A stretch of DNA of 64,000 nucleotides from Aquila chrysaetos chrysaetos (Eukaryota; Chordata; Aves; Accipitriformes; Accipitridae). This document shows, piece after piece, positions 1 to 12,800 of the stretch. Under the pieces are notes generated by a model. That model did no database searches and had not been told where the DNA came from. It saw only the letters and a list, made by a program, of their open reading frames with translations. The stretch's first letter is position 1. Every line of letters begins with the position of its first letter. Location: assembly GCF_900496995.4 (NCBI RefSeq), contig NC_044030.1:1178001-1242000 (forward strand), written 5' to 3'. The translations under genes and the position numbers were made by a program.

Positions 1-764
1 AGGGGGAAAAACACAGTATGACCACACTAACAAAGGTGTTCTACGGAGTATTAAAACAGACTTTCTTCTCCTGTTTACTGGGAGGAAAAGTAATTTCAAT
101 TTTTAGATGTTTGCGAGGCACTAGGGAAGATAGTGGTGCATAGGCATTCCTCTGGAATTTAAATATCCACTCAAACGACTGTAAGAGTCTCAGTAAAAGG
201 AATTACAGAGTTAACTTGCAGTAGAAAATGAATAGTAACTAAAATGCTTCTTAAGACTACTATTTACTTTGCAAACCAGCAGATGCTGCAGTAAATTTTT
301 GCATCCTGAAATATTTAAAGAACTTAGGAGTTGGCTTCTCAGCTTCCCTGCACTGCTGCTGTGCTCCTATTCTACACAGATTTACAAAAAAATCCGTTTT
401 CCACAGGTGGTGGTTTAGCAGCCAAAAATAATCACGAAAACCAACAAAACAAACAGCAAAGGAGTTAGAAGGGAGAACAGATGACAGTCATGACACGGTC
501 CCATACTGTGTTTAATCCCCATGGGTGTGAAATCCTTGTGCTTGAAAGAAATCTTCATGATACATTTCCCAATGCTTCAAGCGAAAAAAAGTGGAGTGGT
601 TTATTATCGAAGCAAGGAATGTTAGTAAGTGCACTACAGCATGGCATACAGCGCTCCAGGGGAGATCAGTATCTGGTTTTGCTCTTTACATGATTTTTAT
701 ACTCCGTCTAATTCCCAGTCTGAGATTTTCCAGTCGAGATGAGCTCTGCGCATGTTCAGTCTTC
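1..764 (-). other. RHOBTB3 3' UTR and downstream flank
   Basis: This sequence follows the RHOBTB3 stop codon on the minus strand. I see no second gene or mobile element in it. How much is transcribed is unknown. Confidence 0.5.
600..605 (-). terminator. Candidate polyadenylation signal AATAAA for RHOBTB3
   Basis: On the minus strand AATAAA occurs 160 bases after the RHOBTB3 stop codon. Mammalian RHOBTB3 transcripts have longer 3' UTRs, so this may be a proximal site. Confidence 0.45.
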
Positions 765-880
765 TTACATTACTGTGCAATGGCACTTCTGAGAGTGGAC
801 ATAGTTCCTGTAATCAGCGAGCTGCTTCAGGTACAAATTGGAAGGCCATCTGTGCATCTCTACAAAATTGCGCTCCTCCA
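765..880 (-). CDS. RHOBTB3: RHOBTB3 exon 12, C-terminus with CTVM box
   Basis: The acceptor is GTTTAG|TGGAGGAGC and the stop is TAA at 765-767. The 37 encoded residues include [20 protein letters not shown] and end in CTVM, where the human protein ends CLVM. The cysteine four residues from the end fits a prenylation-type motif. Confidence 0.96.
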
Positions 881-3800
881 CTAAACAAAGCAATAAAGGA
901 ATTAAATGTAATACCCAAACATACAGCACAAATGCACAGGTTGCAAAAAGTCTTTTAAAATAGGTTAAAAACCATGAAGGATACAAATACAACTAGAAGA
1001 ATACAGATAAGTGTTGTCCATTTTGCCTAGATTTTACTATAGTGCAGACTTAAGAGCTACCACATGATGTTCCCTTGCTATTAAGTTAGCAATAAATAAG
1101 TTACTTAACAAAATAAATGCCATAGTTATTAAAGAGAACATAGACATTATCCTAAAGGTGAATATTCTTCATCCTTAGAAGATAACCAGATATGGTAATC
1201 AACAGCGAGGATTTCTCTATGCTGCAACACTATAAAGGAGGGTATTTCAATCCCTATGCCAATAGTTTGTCTCAAGATCATTACAAAAAACAAGGTAAGG
1301 AGAGCAATTAAGAACTGAGCAAGACTTTTGTCTCTCATTGCACGTGTTCTCCGTCACTGATGAAATCATGTAACGGAGTTTTTAGCCGTATTATTTAGAT
1401 GAATCCCATCTGCCTTTGCAGAAATACGCATTTTCATTCCCCTACCCTGGATTTTCCTGAGTCAGCCTGCAGCAGTGGTTGCCCAGTCCTCTTAGAGGCT
1501 CCAACCAAGGTGGACAGAGACCAATGCACAGCAGAGAGACCTGCTGCTTGGGGAGGGCTGAGGTCAGGGAAATTGCATTAATAACAGGCAGCACCTTCCC
1601 ACTTGCTTCATGCAAAATGCAGGGCTGCTTCTGAAGATGTCTAGCTGTCAGGAAGTCACTAGAGAGCTGCTGCCTCCTGCTGCATTGCTCTGCTGAACCT
1701 TGAGGTGATGCTGTCTCATGGTGTCCGGAGTAAGAAAGGCCAACTACCCATAACTGTTGCTGTCTGGGAAGCGTGGTCCCATCTGGATGTGACTGAGAGT
1801 GCTTCTGCCCTGGCGAGCAAGGGCAGAACGGTTTCATCCCATCCACCGCTATTTCCCTGTGTGCTCCTGTTTCTATCCTCCAGCTGCCCCAGTCCAAGTT
1901 CGATGCAGCAGAGCGTACGCCCTCCCTGCTCAGTGAGTCATGCGGAAGGGACTGCTCCAGGCCACCCGACCAGGAAGACTGAGCAGATGAGGCCCTCTAC
2001 AGACACATAGGAGCAACCTCATGTTCACAAGCCCTGGTCGTCATGGGAGACTTTAGCCACCTCCATATCTGTTGGCATAAGCAATCCAGGAGGTTCCTGG
2101 AATGCGTTGATGACAACTTCCTTCTCCAAGTGATGGAAGGGCCAACAAGGAGAGCTTCTATGCTGGACCTTCTTCTCACCAACAAGGCAGGGCTGGTGGT
2201 AAATGTGAAGCTCAGGAGAAGCCTTGGCTGCAGTGACCATCAAATGGCAGAGATCAAGATCCTTAAGGCAGCGAGGAGGGCACACAGCAAGCTCGCTACC
2301 ATGGACTTCAGGAGAGCAGGCTTCGGCCTCTTCAGGGACCTGCTTGGTAGAGTACCATGGGATAAAGTTCTGGAGAGAAGAGAGGCCCAAGCAAGCTGGT
2401 TGATATTCAAGGATCACCTCCTTCATGCTCAGGAGCGATGCATCCCAACAAAGACCAAGTCAGGCAAAAATGCCAGGAGGCCTGCGTGTATGAACAAGGA
2501 GCTTCTGGACAAACTCAAACACAAAAAGAAAGCCTACAGAAGGTGGAAGCAAGGACAGGTAGCCTGGGAGGAATACAGAGAAACTGTCCGAGTAGCCAGG
2601 GATCAGGTTAGGAAAGCTAAAGCCCTGATAGAATTAAATCTGGCCAGGGACATCAAGGGCAATGAGGAAAGCTTCTATAGGTACGTTGGTGATAAAAGGA
2701 AGACTAGGGAAAACGTGGGCCCTCTCCAGAAGGAAACAAGAGACATGATTACCTGGGACATGGAGAAGGCTGAGGTACTCTGTGACTTTTTTGCCTCAGT
2801 CTTCACCGGCAAGTGCTCCAGCCACACCGCCCAAGACGCAGAAGGCAAAGGGAGGGACTGGAAGAATGAAGAACTGCCCAGTGTAGGAGAAAATCAGGTT
2901 TGAGACCATCTAAGGAACCTGAAGGTGCACAAATCCATGGGACCTGATGAAATGCATCCGCAGGTCCTGAAGAAACTGGCAGATGAAGTGGCTGAGCCAC
3001 TATCCATCATATTTGAGAAGTCGTGGCAGTCTGGGGAAGTTCCCACTGACTGGAAAGGGGGAAACATAACTCCCATTTTTGAAAAGGGAAAAAAGGAAGA
3101 CCCGGGGAACTACAGGCCAGTCAGTCTCACCTCTGTGCCTGGCAAGACCATGGTGCAGCTCCTCCTGGAAACTATGCTAAAGCACATGGAAAATGAGGAG
3201 GTGACTGGTGACAGCCAACATGGCTTCACTAAGGGCAAATCGTGCCTGACAAATTTGGTGGCATTCTACAACAGGGTTACAGCGTTGGTGGATAAGGAAA
3301 GAGCAACTGATGTCATCCTCCTGGACTTGTGCAAAGTGCATTTGACAGCGTCCCGCACGACATCCTTGTTGCTAAATTGGAGAGACATGGATGTGACAAA
3401 TGGACCACTCAGTGGGTAAGGAATTGGCTGGATCGTGACACTCAAAGAGTTGTGGAGAACAGTGACAAGTGACGTTCCTCAGGGGTCAGTAATGGGACCA
3501 GCGCCGTTTAACATCTTTGCTAGCAACATGGACAGTGGGATGGAGTGCACCCTCAGCAAGTTTGCTGACGACACCAAGCTGTGTGGTGCGGTCAACACGC
3601 TGGAGGGAAGGGATGCCATCCAGAGGGACCTTGTGAGGTGGGCCCGTGTGAACCTCATAAAGTTCAACAAGGCCAAGTGCAAGGTCCTACACATCGGTTG
3701 GGACAATCCCAAGCACAAATACAGGCTAGGTGGAGAACGGATTGAGAACAGCCCTGTGGAGAAGGACTTGGGGGTGCTGGTTGACGAGAAGCTCAGCATG

Positions 3801-6800
3801 ACCCAGCAATGTGCGCTTGCAGCCCAGAAAGCCAACTGTATCCTGGCTGCATCAAAAGAAGCGTGACCAGCACGCTGAGGGAAGGGATTCTGCCCCTCTA
3901 CTCTGCTCTTGTGAGACCCCACCTACAGAACTGCATTCAGCTCTGGGACCCCCAACAGAAGAAGGACATGGACCTGTTGGAACAAGTCCAGAGGAGGGAC
4001 ACAAAGATGATGAGGGGGCTGGAGCACCTCTCCTATGAAGTCAGGCTGAGAGAGTTGGGGTTGTTCAGCCTGGAGAAGGGAAGGCTCCTGGGAGGCCTTA
4101 GAGCAGCCTCCCAGTACCTAAAGGGGGCCTGCAAGAAAGATGGGGAGGGAGTTTTTATAAGGGCATTTAGTGATAAGACAAGGGGTAATGGCTCTCAGCT
4201 AAAAGAGGGTGGATTTAGATTAGCTGTAAGGAAGAAGTTCTTCACTATGAGGGTGGTGAAGCACTGGAACAGTGGTTGCCCAGAGAGGTTGTAGATGCCC
4301 CATCCCTGGCAGTGTTCAAGGCCAGGTTGGATGGGGCTTTGAGCAACCTGGTCTAGGGGAAGGTGTCCCTGCCCATGGCAGGGGGATTGGAACAAGATGA
4401 TCTTTAAGGTCCCTTCCAACTCAAACCACTCTATCTTTCTATGGCACAGAGGAAGGAGAAAAGCAAAGGACAGGCTGCCGGGCGTGTGGACACCAAATCT
4501 CAAAGGATACCAGTCCGCTGGCGTGGTACCCTTTTCCTTCAAGCCAGCCCCCAGGTGCTTGGCTCCAAAACGGCCACCCTGGCATCAGTCACCCACCGGA
4601 GACTTCAGAAATCTCATCTGACAGCCAACAGCCTGAGTACTGCTCTGCGGCAGCCCTGGGCGCTCCACGAATGGTGAAAGCACTGAGGAAACTCCAGGTG
4701 ATGGCAGAGCAAACATTTGGCGTGGTGATACCGTACAGCTCATCCCCAAGTTACTCGGGTGCTGTCAGAGCACACGCTGACAGGTGCTGATAAGTGATGC
4801 TTATCAGCAGCATCGCCGCCTAAGTTTCACGACAGGCTCACAGGCAGCCTGCTATCCATCAGGATAACTGCAACGTGGAGACAGAAGCGCTATCACTGTT
4901 GCTTTCCACAGCAGAAAAAGAAACGTTTAATCAGCTAGATTGCCAAACCGATAACCCACTGGGGAGCTGGAAAACGGGTAAGTAGATGTGCCTAGACTGA
5001 GCCCTGCGGGGACCCTAAGTCAGAAGGGTCTCTCTGCTCTCCTGCCTCACCAAGGGGCAGCCAGAGGCAGCTCCCACCTTCACCAAACAGAAGGGACAAC
5101 CTGGTTCCTGCAGCTTCAGGAGAACCTCGGGGTGGTTGAGACCGAAGCCCTGTAGCGAGAAGATGCCACAAAGTGCTTTCAAACACACCCTGTCACCTGA
5201 ACCAGCAGGAAGGGAAGCAACGCAAGTCCGCTGCGGACCGAACCCACGGGTGGGTGACACCTGCCAGCACGGGTGCCCTGCTCTCCCACGTTTAGTCCAG
5301 ACCTGGCTATACCAAATGGACATTTCAGAAGAGTCGCAGATGGGCCACTGGAAGACAAATTCCAGGCACAAAGAAAGCAGGGAGGACCGAGCTCTCCTTC
5401 CTTTGCTCATAATGATTACAAAGTTGTCCGTCATCACAAATACACGTACGAGCCTCGCAAATGCCAAAGAAGACCTTTAACGCACTTTGGACCGAGCAGA
5501 GCTTTGGCTCGCTGATATGACACATCCCCTTCTGGAATACCCTGGCCCCATACCGACGGTCTGAATATGAACTACGGGTCAAAGAGATGCACCCATCAGG
5601 ATCACCTTCATCAGGGCGGTGAAAACTCCCGTAGGCAATGAGGAAAACTGTCTACAGCTACATGTCGGGAAACAGATGTACTGTTTGGGAAAATAAATAT
5701 CAGTTCCCTGGAAGAGCCTGGGTTTATTTACTGGAATGGGCATTAGTTATTCGATTGCTTGAGATCTGCTGGAGAGAACTGCAAGGTTCCTATTTTCTTC
5801 AAAGAAAACCCCAGCCCTTAAAGAGCAGGTATTGGTCGTGACTCACTACCTCAATTCAAAGGTACAAGCTAAACAAAAATTATATACATAAGGTGGAGGG
5901 GCTGACGTAAGATGACCAAACTGTCCCAGTTGCTTGAGTTATGGGTGGGAACCCGGCCACCAGTACAGGAACCAAAAGACAAGGGGATGCAGTTGCGGAC
6001 TATGCTGCTCGTCATGCGTCACATGCTGGTCCCACGGCAGGGTGGTGCAGCACCCAGCTCAAACAGACTCTGGACCGGACTAGAGTGTGTGGCCTAAAGA
6101 AGTCCTCATCGTCTTCTCATGCAGAAGTAGTACTGCCCAGTACCTTGCCTCCGATTTAAGCAGAGCTGAGAAACATTTCTTGTTGCAGAAGTAACTGATA
6201 GGTTACCTGAAAGATCTTGAAATTCAGGCTTTTGGCTGAAGATGAGGTAGTTAGTGGCAATAAAATGAAGCAGCCAAGTCGAAAGGCAATCAGAATTGTG
6301 AAACTGCGAGAAGAAAGGAAACACAAACAACACTTAATGCTACCGTGTCTAAAAGACAGCTGCGCCTTGCTTGTCAAAATATTTCAGATTTCCCCTCTCA
6401 ACATACTTAGCAGTCTACTACACAAAGTTTTGACTGTAGGAGGTAACGAAGGAAAAGTCATTGATGGAAATATGTAAACAGACGGAGAGCGGAGAACGAA
6501 CGATAAAACTCCCTCCCCCGGGGGTGTGACCTAACCCCTGGGCCTCCTTTGGTCATGAATCTCGGAAATTTGTGTCTTCTGCACAGAAGCAGAATTGGAG
6601 AAAAAGGAAGGTAAGGAGCATGGCACGCTGGTTTTGTTGTCTCCTCTCTCTCCACAAAATCCTGTCTGTTCAAGACAATATCCTGCCTGAAACTCACAAA
6701 CAATTCAGGTTTTATTCTCCTCTTCTGTTTTCCAAACCTCGCTTTACTGTCTCTCTTTCTCTCTCTTGTCAGCTGCTAGTCTTTTCTTTTCCTGCTTCTT

Positions 6801-9800
6801 ACGTATTTCACTCAATATTCTATCAGGTTAGATCTCCTTTGCCACTTGCGTATCATACAAGTTTCTTTTTGACTGAAAGGGCAAGTAGTGCTTCTTCACT
6901 TGCCTGAAACACATCTTTGCTGCCAGAAGCTGCAATTAAGCTGAACTGCCGCAACGTGTCCGTCATGAAGGAAATCGCACAGATCATCGTACGGCAGCGC
7001 ATTCTGCAATAAAAGGCTGAAGGCCGTGTATTAGCCAGCCTTGTGCCACTAGATAGCCCTCATCAACAGATTGTGTATCGGTGTTTGTCCTTGGGAAGGG
7101 AGATCATTAAGACAGTAAAAATCTTATCAGTTAAACAAGCCCCACTAAGCCGAGTCGACATGGATATTCTTAGTTCCTATACACAACACGTACCTTAGCT
7201 TTTTTGAGCAAGCTAACAATACTGAGACTTGTGGATGCCAGTTCCCGGCTCGGCATGCTCTGAAGCTGCGTGATAATGTAAAGCTCACAAATATGCTGCA
7301 GTCTCATTACTTGGTACATCTCCGCACAGATCAAGAGAGACATAGCCTGGAGAATACTGGCTGAAAAACAAGAAAACATAAGTTACATGTGTTTTGCCTT
7401 TTTGACAAGATGATCAAGCCACTTTTCAGCCAGTCACCTTTTAAACAGTGAACACAAAATCAAACCGCTGCTGATCACCTTATTGCCTTTGCATTATTAT
7501 CATTATAAGTTTGCTATATTGCCCTCTTTTTGCCGATAAACTACTTAATTAACAGGAAAAGAGAAGTTAGTACTTTTTAGGAGGTAAGTGTAATAAATTG
7601 TTATCAAAATCCTGCATCTTGAAGACGCTGAGTCAAGTGCTGCTGGTCTATTAAAGTAAGTGATGACTAATAAGAGGATTTAGCTTTCCTTTCAGAAAAG
7701 AACATCTGCGATACATGTACAAGAAAACACAGCAAAAAGGCCAAAAAGAAGATGGAGCAACTCTATTTTTGAAAGAAATATGGTATGGTGTTTGCATATA
7801 TAAACTGATGGGCAAGGAAAAGTTAGGCGGACTGAAAAGAGAAACATACGGAAAACCTAAGAATAAGGTAGAATTATTTGAAAAGAAAAGAGAAGCAAAA
7901 ATACATATCACAACATCATTCTTTCAGTATATCAAAGGAAAGTTATCCGTATTTAAATCCTATTTCTTATTTAACGTGTAGATTTTCTTCCCATTAAAAA
8001 AGACGAAGGTTAAGACACAATGAATACTCTAGCTCAATTTGTCTTGCCAAATATGCCAGTTGACACACTTTTATTCTGGTTTTACATACAAATAAGGTAT
8101 GCATGTGTATAAATAAGATATTCCTGCAATTTAACCTTGTTTATCTTAAACTTAGCAAAATATATGCTCAACAAAATGACAATTTTGAAATAAAACCCAG
8201 AATTAAGATTAGAAAGCAGTATTACTGTGATGTAGAGCAAAAATTCCAAACATTGTAATGGACCAGAAATGCAATTCCACAGTCTTTTGAGACTTGCTGT
8301 GTCAGCACAAAACAAATACAGCTTTATTAGTGATATTTGTTCTGCCTGCAGTTGATTTTACTTGAATAAGAGTGATTTCTTTCTTTATTGCACAATATGA
8401 ACAAGTTCTCTTTCTTGAGACGTTCTACAGTACAAGACTGGCATGTTTCAATGAAATAAATGCTGCTACTTCACTCTCTATCAATGCCCCACTGCAGAAA
8501 AATGAGTAACAGATATACGTGTATTTTAAAATTTTCTTACCTGGGCAGCAGGAGTCGGTGTAAAGGTACTCTAGAAAGGAGAGGAAAGTGTCTTTGGAAA
8601 CCCCATACACTGGAACCAGAACACTATTTGCTTCTAGATAATTACCATTAAACATAGCTGCCATTACCTCACAGCGAGCTACCAGAACTGCTCTGTGGGC
8701 TGGTACAGTTGCACCTGCAGGACACGAGATAAAAATCAATGACGATTTTACATACCCAGAGAGATCTTGATTGTAAAGCTCATATTTTCTTAGAAGGCCT
8801 CCACTTCACTGAACACGACTGAAGTGTTTAAAAGTAACACTGTCCAATAGATAATTAATAGCACACTCTCTTTATACCGGTCAAGATGTTTACATCTGCC
8901 TCGTAGCCACCGGCAAACAAAAAGAAATACCAAATTTGTTACGACAACCTGCTCCCAGCACCGGGTGCTCCAAATAGGGCAAACCTGTATCAGTCAGAAA
9001 CAGGCTTTCCACTAGCCAGAAATCTGACAGCGCTCTAGTTACGCCAGTTGACACTAACTGACCCTCTGGCCCATTGCATAAATAGGCAGTGCTTGAATTA
9101 TTATGCAGATCAGTAATCTGTGTTCACCAGTAATCCCATTGGTAATGAACGGGGGTTCTGGAAGTCAAACTTGCACATAACCACACAAAGCAAAGAAAGG
9201 CAAATTATCCCAGATGACATTCCCTTAAACCCTTTAAGTAAGCGCGACGTTAACCAGATCAAGTATTTTGCCTAGGTGAATTTCCTGATGGTTGTCTCAT
9301 GAAAAGACCGCTGATAAATTTTTCCAGAAATTTTTCCATTCTGTAGTATTTGCAAGTGAATCATTTGCTTCACTACAGCATTTGGAAGACCTGGTAAGGT
9401 TACCGGCCCAGGGTGGTAGAGGTCTTACAGGCTCTTAAGGAAAACGTTGACAGCCTGAGCTGCCAGCCCTGGCACTGGGACTTCTGCAGAGCCCCGCCGA
9501 ACTCCACAGTCCTGCGTGCAAGAAAGTGCCAAACAAGTGCCAGGCAGGAGAGCAACCAAAGACAGGATGAGAGCTTACAGCCGGCTGTAAATGATTTAAT
9601 CTGAATTACAGTAAACAGACCAACTGACATGCAAGATAAATAGACTGTAAATGCTACTGTAGAAGTTACTGTCTTAATTTCCTCCTTAACCACAACCCTG
9701 CCACCTACCTAATTCCTTGGAGACATTTGGCACTTTATCGTTCCTGTTCTATTTCTGTTCACCTGTGCTTCTGCTTCCAGATTGCCTAAGCTGCATAAAA

Positions 9801-12800
9801 AATGTGTATGTTTCTATATAGAGAGAACGCGTCTGAATTGTATTATATATTTACACACATAACATGAGCAATACACGATGCAGACCTGATGTAAGATATG
9901 CATGCAGTTTTGTACGTGCGTGCAATTGGATATTTAGCTACTACTCCTTAGGAGATTCGGTCACGTTATGAGTCTTTACACAGACCCAATGGCTCCCATT
10001 TGCAATGGCTCCCAAGTACTTTGTAAGCTAGAAAGCACAAAGCAACTCCCAGTATTCAAGGAATTAGCTGAAGACTTAAAAATGTATTTGCCTGATCAAG
10101 ACTAAAGCCTTCACTTTCTCTTAGTAATTATTTAATTTTAATACAGTTATTGTGTCTGATGTCTTAGGGGAAAAGGCTTGGAAGATTTATCGAACATTAG
10201 GAAAACAGTTCACGTTTAGTTAATGGATAAGCACAATTTTTAAAAACACATGTCAACCTATTCGACAGTAACATTTTCCTGTGAAATATATATCGGTGGT
10301 ATGGTTTTATCAACCTCCCACAAAGCCTCTCTCAGGAGTGGGACACTGAGAGGAATGGTTCATGTCATTAAACTCAGCACCAGAATTTTGTTCTCAAAGA
10401 TCTTTTTGTTTTTTTCTGCATATTACACAGAACATCTATAAAGAATCTGCTTGTGCTCATGTGCTAACTTTTGAGGGATTAATGCTCCATATTTGGCTCT
10501 GAGATTTAAAGCTGAAAATAATTAAATAATTGTCTAATCCTAAAAGACCATTTCTGCATGAAGGGTGGGTGTGGACAAATTGAGAAAATCATTAGCATTT
10601 AAAAACCATCTCATCCTTATTCTCACAAAAGCATGCAACACTTTTTTCCCCCTTATATCTTTATTTTTAAGAGTGAATATATTTATTTTCCAGAAAAAAA
10701 AATCACCTTTGATACTGCAGCTATGTTGGTGTACCCAAGCACATTCTCTGCAGACAAGGTGGGAACAGAAGATGGTGTCTGTATGTTTGCAACAGACAAG
10801 TCAGCCTCTGCTCCCCCATATCTTTTTAATACTGGCCACAAAGAGGACTAGGTAATTACCATCATCTCAAGAGACTTTTTAAAAGAAAAGTCCCCACAAT
10901 AATTTAGATATTTCTTTTCACACTTGTCAGGTTAAGCAATAGGCAGGTCTAACCTAGGTGTCTGCAAGGCTGAAGGTTGCTTTCATAAGGAGTCACCTAT
11001 CATACAGAAGTTGCAGAGACCTGTTACAGAAACATGAAGATCAGTACGGGAGCATCTAGAAGGGCAGTAAAACACAGCAGATGTTGATGGCACCTAGATT
11101 AGCAGGTCATCAAAACCACAGCACATCTATGTCTATTTCTAGGGATGCCCACACTGGGGGAAGAAGGGCAGTGAATAAAGCCTAAGGTGGCACAGGAGCA
11201 GGACGTAAGTCCCTGTCACCTTCTGGAGGGCAGAGAAAGGCATATCCACATCCAGCACCAGCCTGAGAGGGACAATAACCAGCATCTCTGGTCTTTCCAC
11301 TGAGGGCAACGAGCATAGCTGCGGCCACCGGAGTCCTCTCCAAGGTTTGATGCTGGGAAAAGCCCTCAGATACGTCCCAGTGCTTGTGCAGGTGGGAACA
11401 TGAGTGAGATAAATAGGTTTTAAAATAAAATCACCATGCCCCGTGATGCAATCCCTGGTTTAGCCTTGCTACCTTGGTGCTATGCCACTGCAGGAGCCTT
11501 TCCTGCAGCACAGCCCTTGTTTTGCTAAGCCTATGAGGGATGCGCGTGAATCAGAGAGGCACAAAGTCTGCCACGGCAGGCAGACGGCATTCGTACAGGC
11601 TTAGCCCTGATAAATCACGCTGAGAGTGGATGTGGTGACCGAACCGCCCCTTCTCTTTGCAAACATTGCTGACACGAAACCACGAGCACCTTGCGACCGC
11701 AGGCGCTTCGCTCCGCAAGACAGAAAGCTGCACGCTTTGGTGGAAGCCTGCCTGTGGTTTGTGGTTTGCTTTCGGGTCGCAGCTGCAAGTAACTGCGCGG
11801 AGGGAAAGCTGCTCTCTAAGAGCTGACTTGAGGACAGAGCCAGCTGAGGATCTCACGAACGTGGTGACACCCTCCCGGCCAGGGACGCCTGACTGGATGA
11901 CATTCCCAGTCGCCTTCATTGTAACCATGAGCGATATCTGTATTACCAGGGCTCCTATCGCTGTTGAGTTCGTAACGGCTTTTATCCGTCATTATTTGAA
12001 TAGAGTTAGATCTGTCAGATCTAACATAGAAAGCCTTAGCAAGTATTTAGATGCTTAATAAAGTACACATACGTTAGTAATTCTGATGTTTGGCTGGTTT
12101 AACTCTCTCCCTACTGGAGCTCAATGGGTACTGTTCTTTTACCTCCCATTTGCAAACATTATCCTGTGGACATTGGTCTGGTGTTGTACATGGACCCGCT
12201 TTAAAAAAACCGTTGGGTGGAAGTAAGGCGGCCAGGGAGGGATGTGGGCACTGTTGTGACCCAGACCTGCCCGACAGCCTCAACCTTTACCGACGCATAA
12301 CCCCTCAGGGCAGTCGGGTTATGACAGCAGACACTGCTGTAAAGCATCCATAAGGACAAGTGTTAGTTCTAAGCAAAAACTGCTTTCCACGGTGATAGCA
12401 AAGCATATACATTTTCCTAGTTTTGACACAACAGAAAATACAGTCACCTCCATTTCCCACTCTCCTGCAGAGAGGATAAACGCTGGAGGTGTAGTGGTGA
12501 GTATGTCAACAGGAGCAGAGGTACCCTACCTTGTATTTTGAAGATGACATCAGCTAGGACAGGCGTATTAAAGAACAGCCTGAGAGAAGTATTATACAGA
12601 TGTTTTATCTGGTGAGATCTGCAGTCCTTTACAGTGTTTAGCTGCAAAATAAATTATTAATAGAACACTGTCATGTACAGTTGCCCACAGAATAAAAGAT
12701 TACAAGACATCATTTATGTGGGGAAACTAAACAACATTCTTTTGCTGTCTACTTTATGTTCTTTTGCTAATGCTATTCAGCCGTGCCTCTCGCACATGCA

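Noticed and set aside
11657-12058. 133-codon open frame in the ~700-bp LTR, conserved in three copies
   Set aside because: The copies are nearly identical in DNA, so frame conservation is expected. An antisense frame of similar length is also open and no product is recognised.
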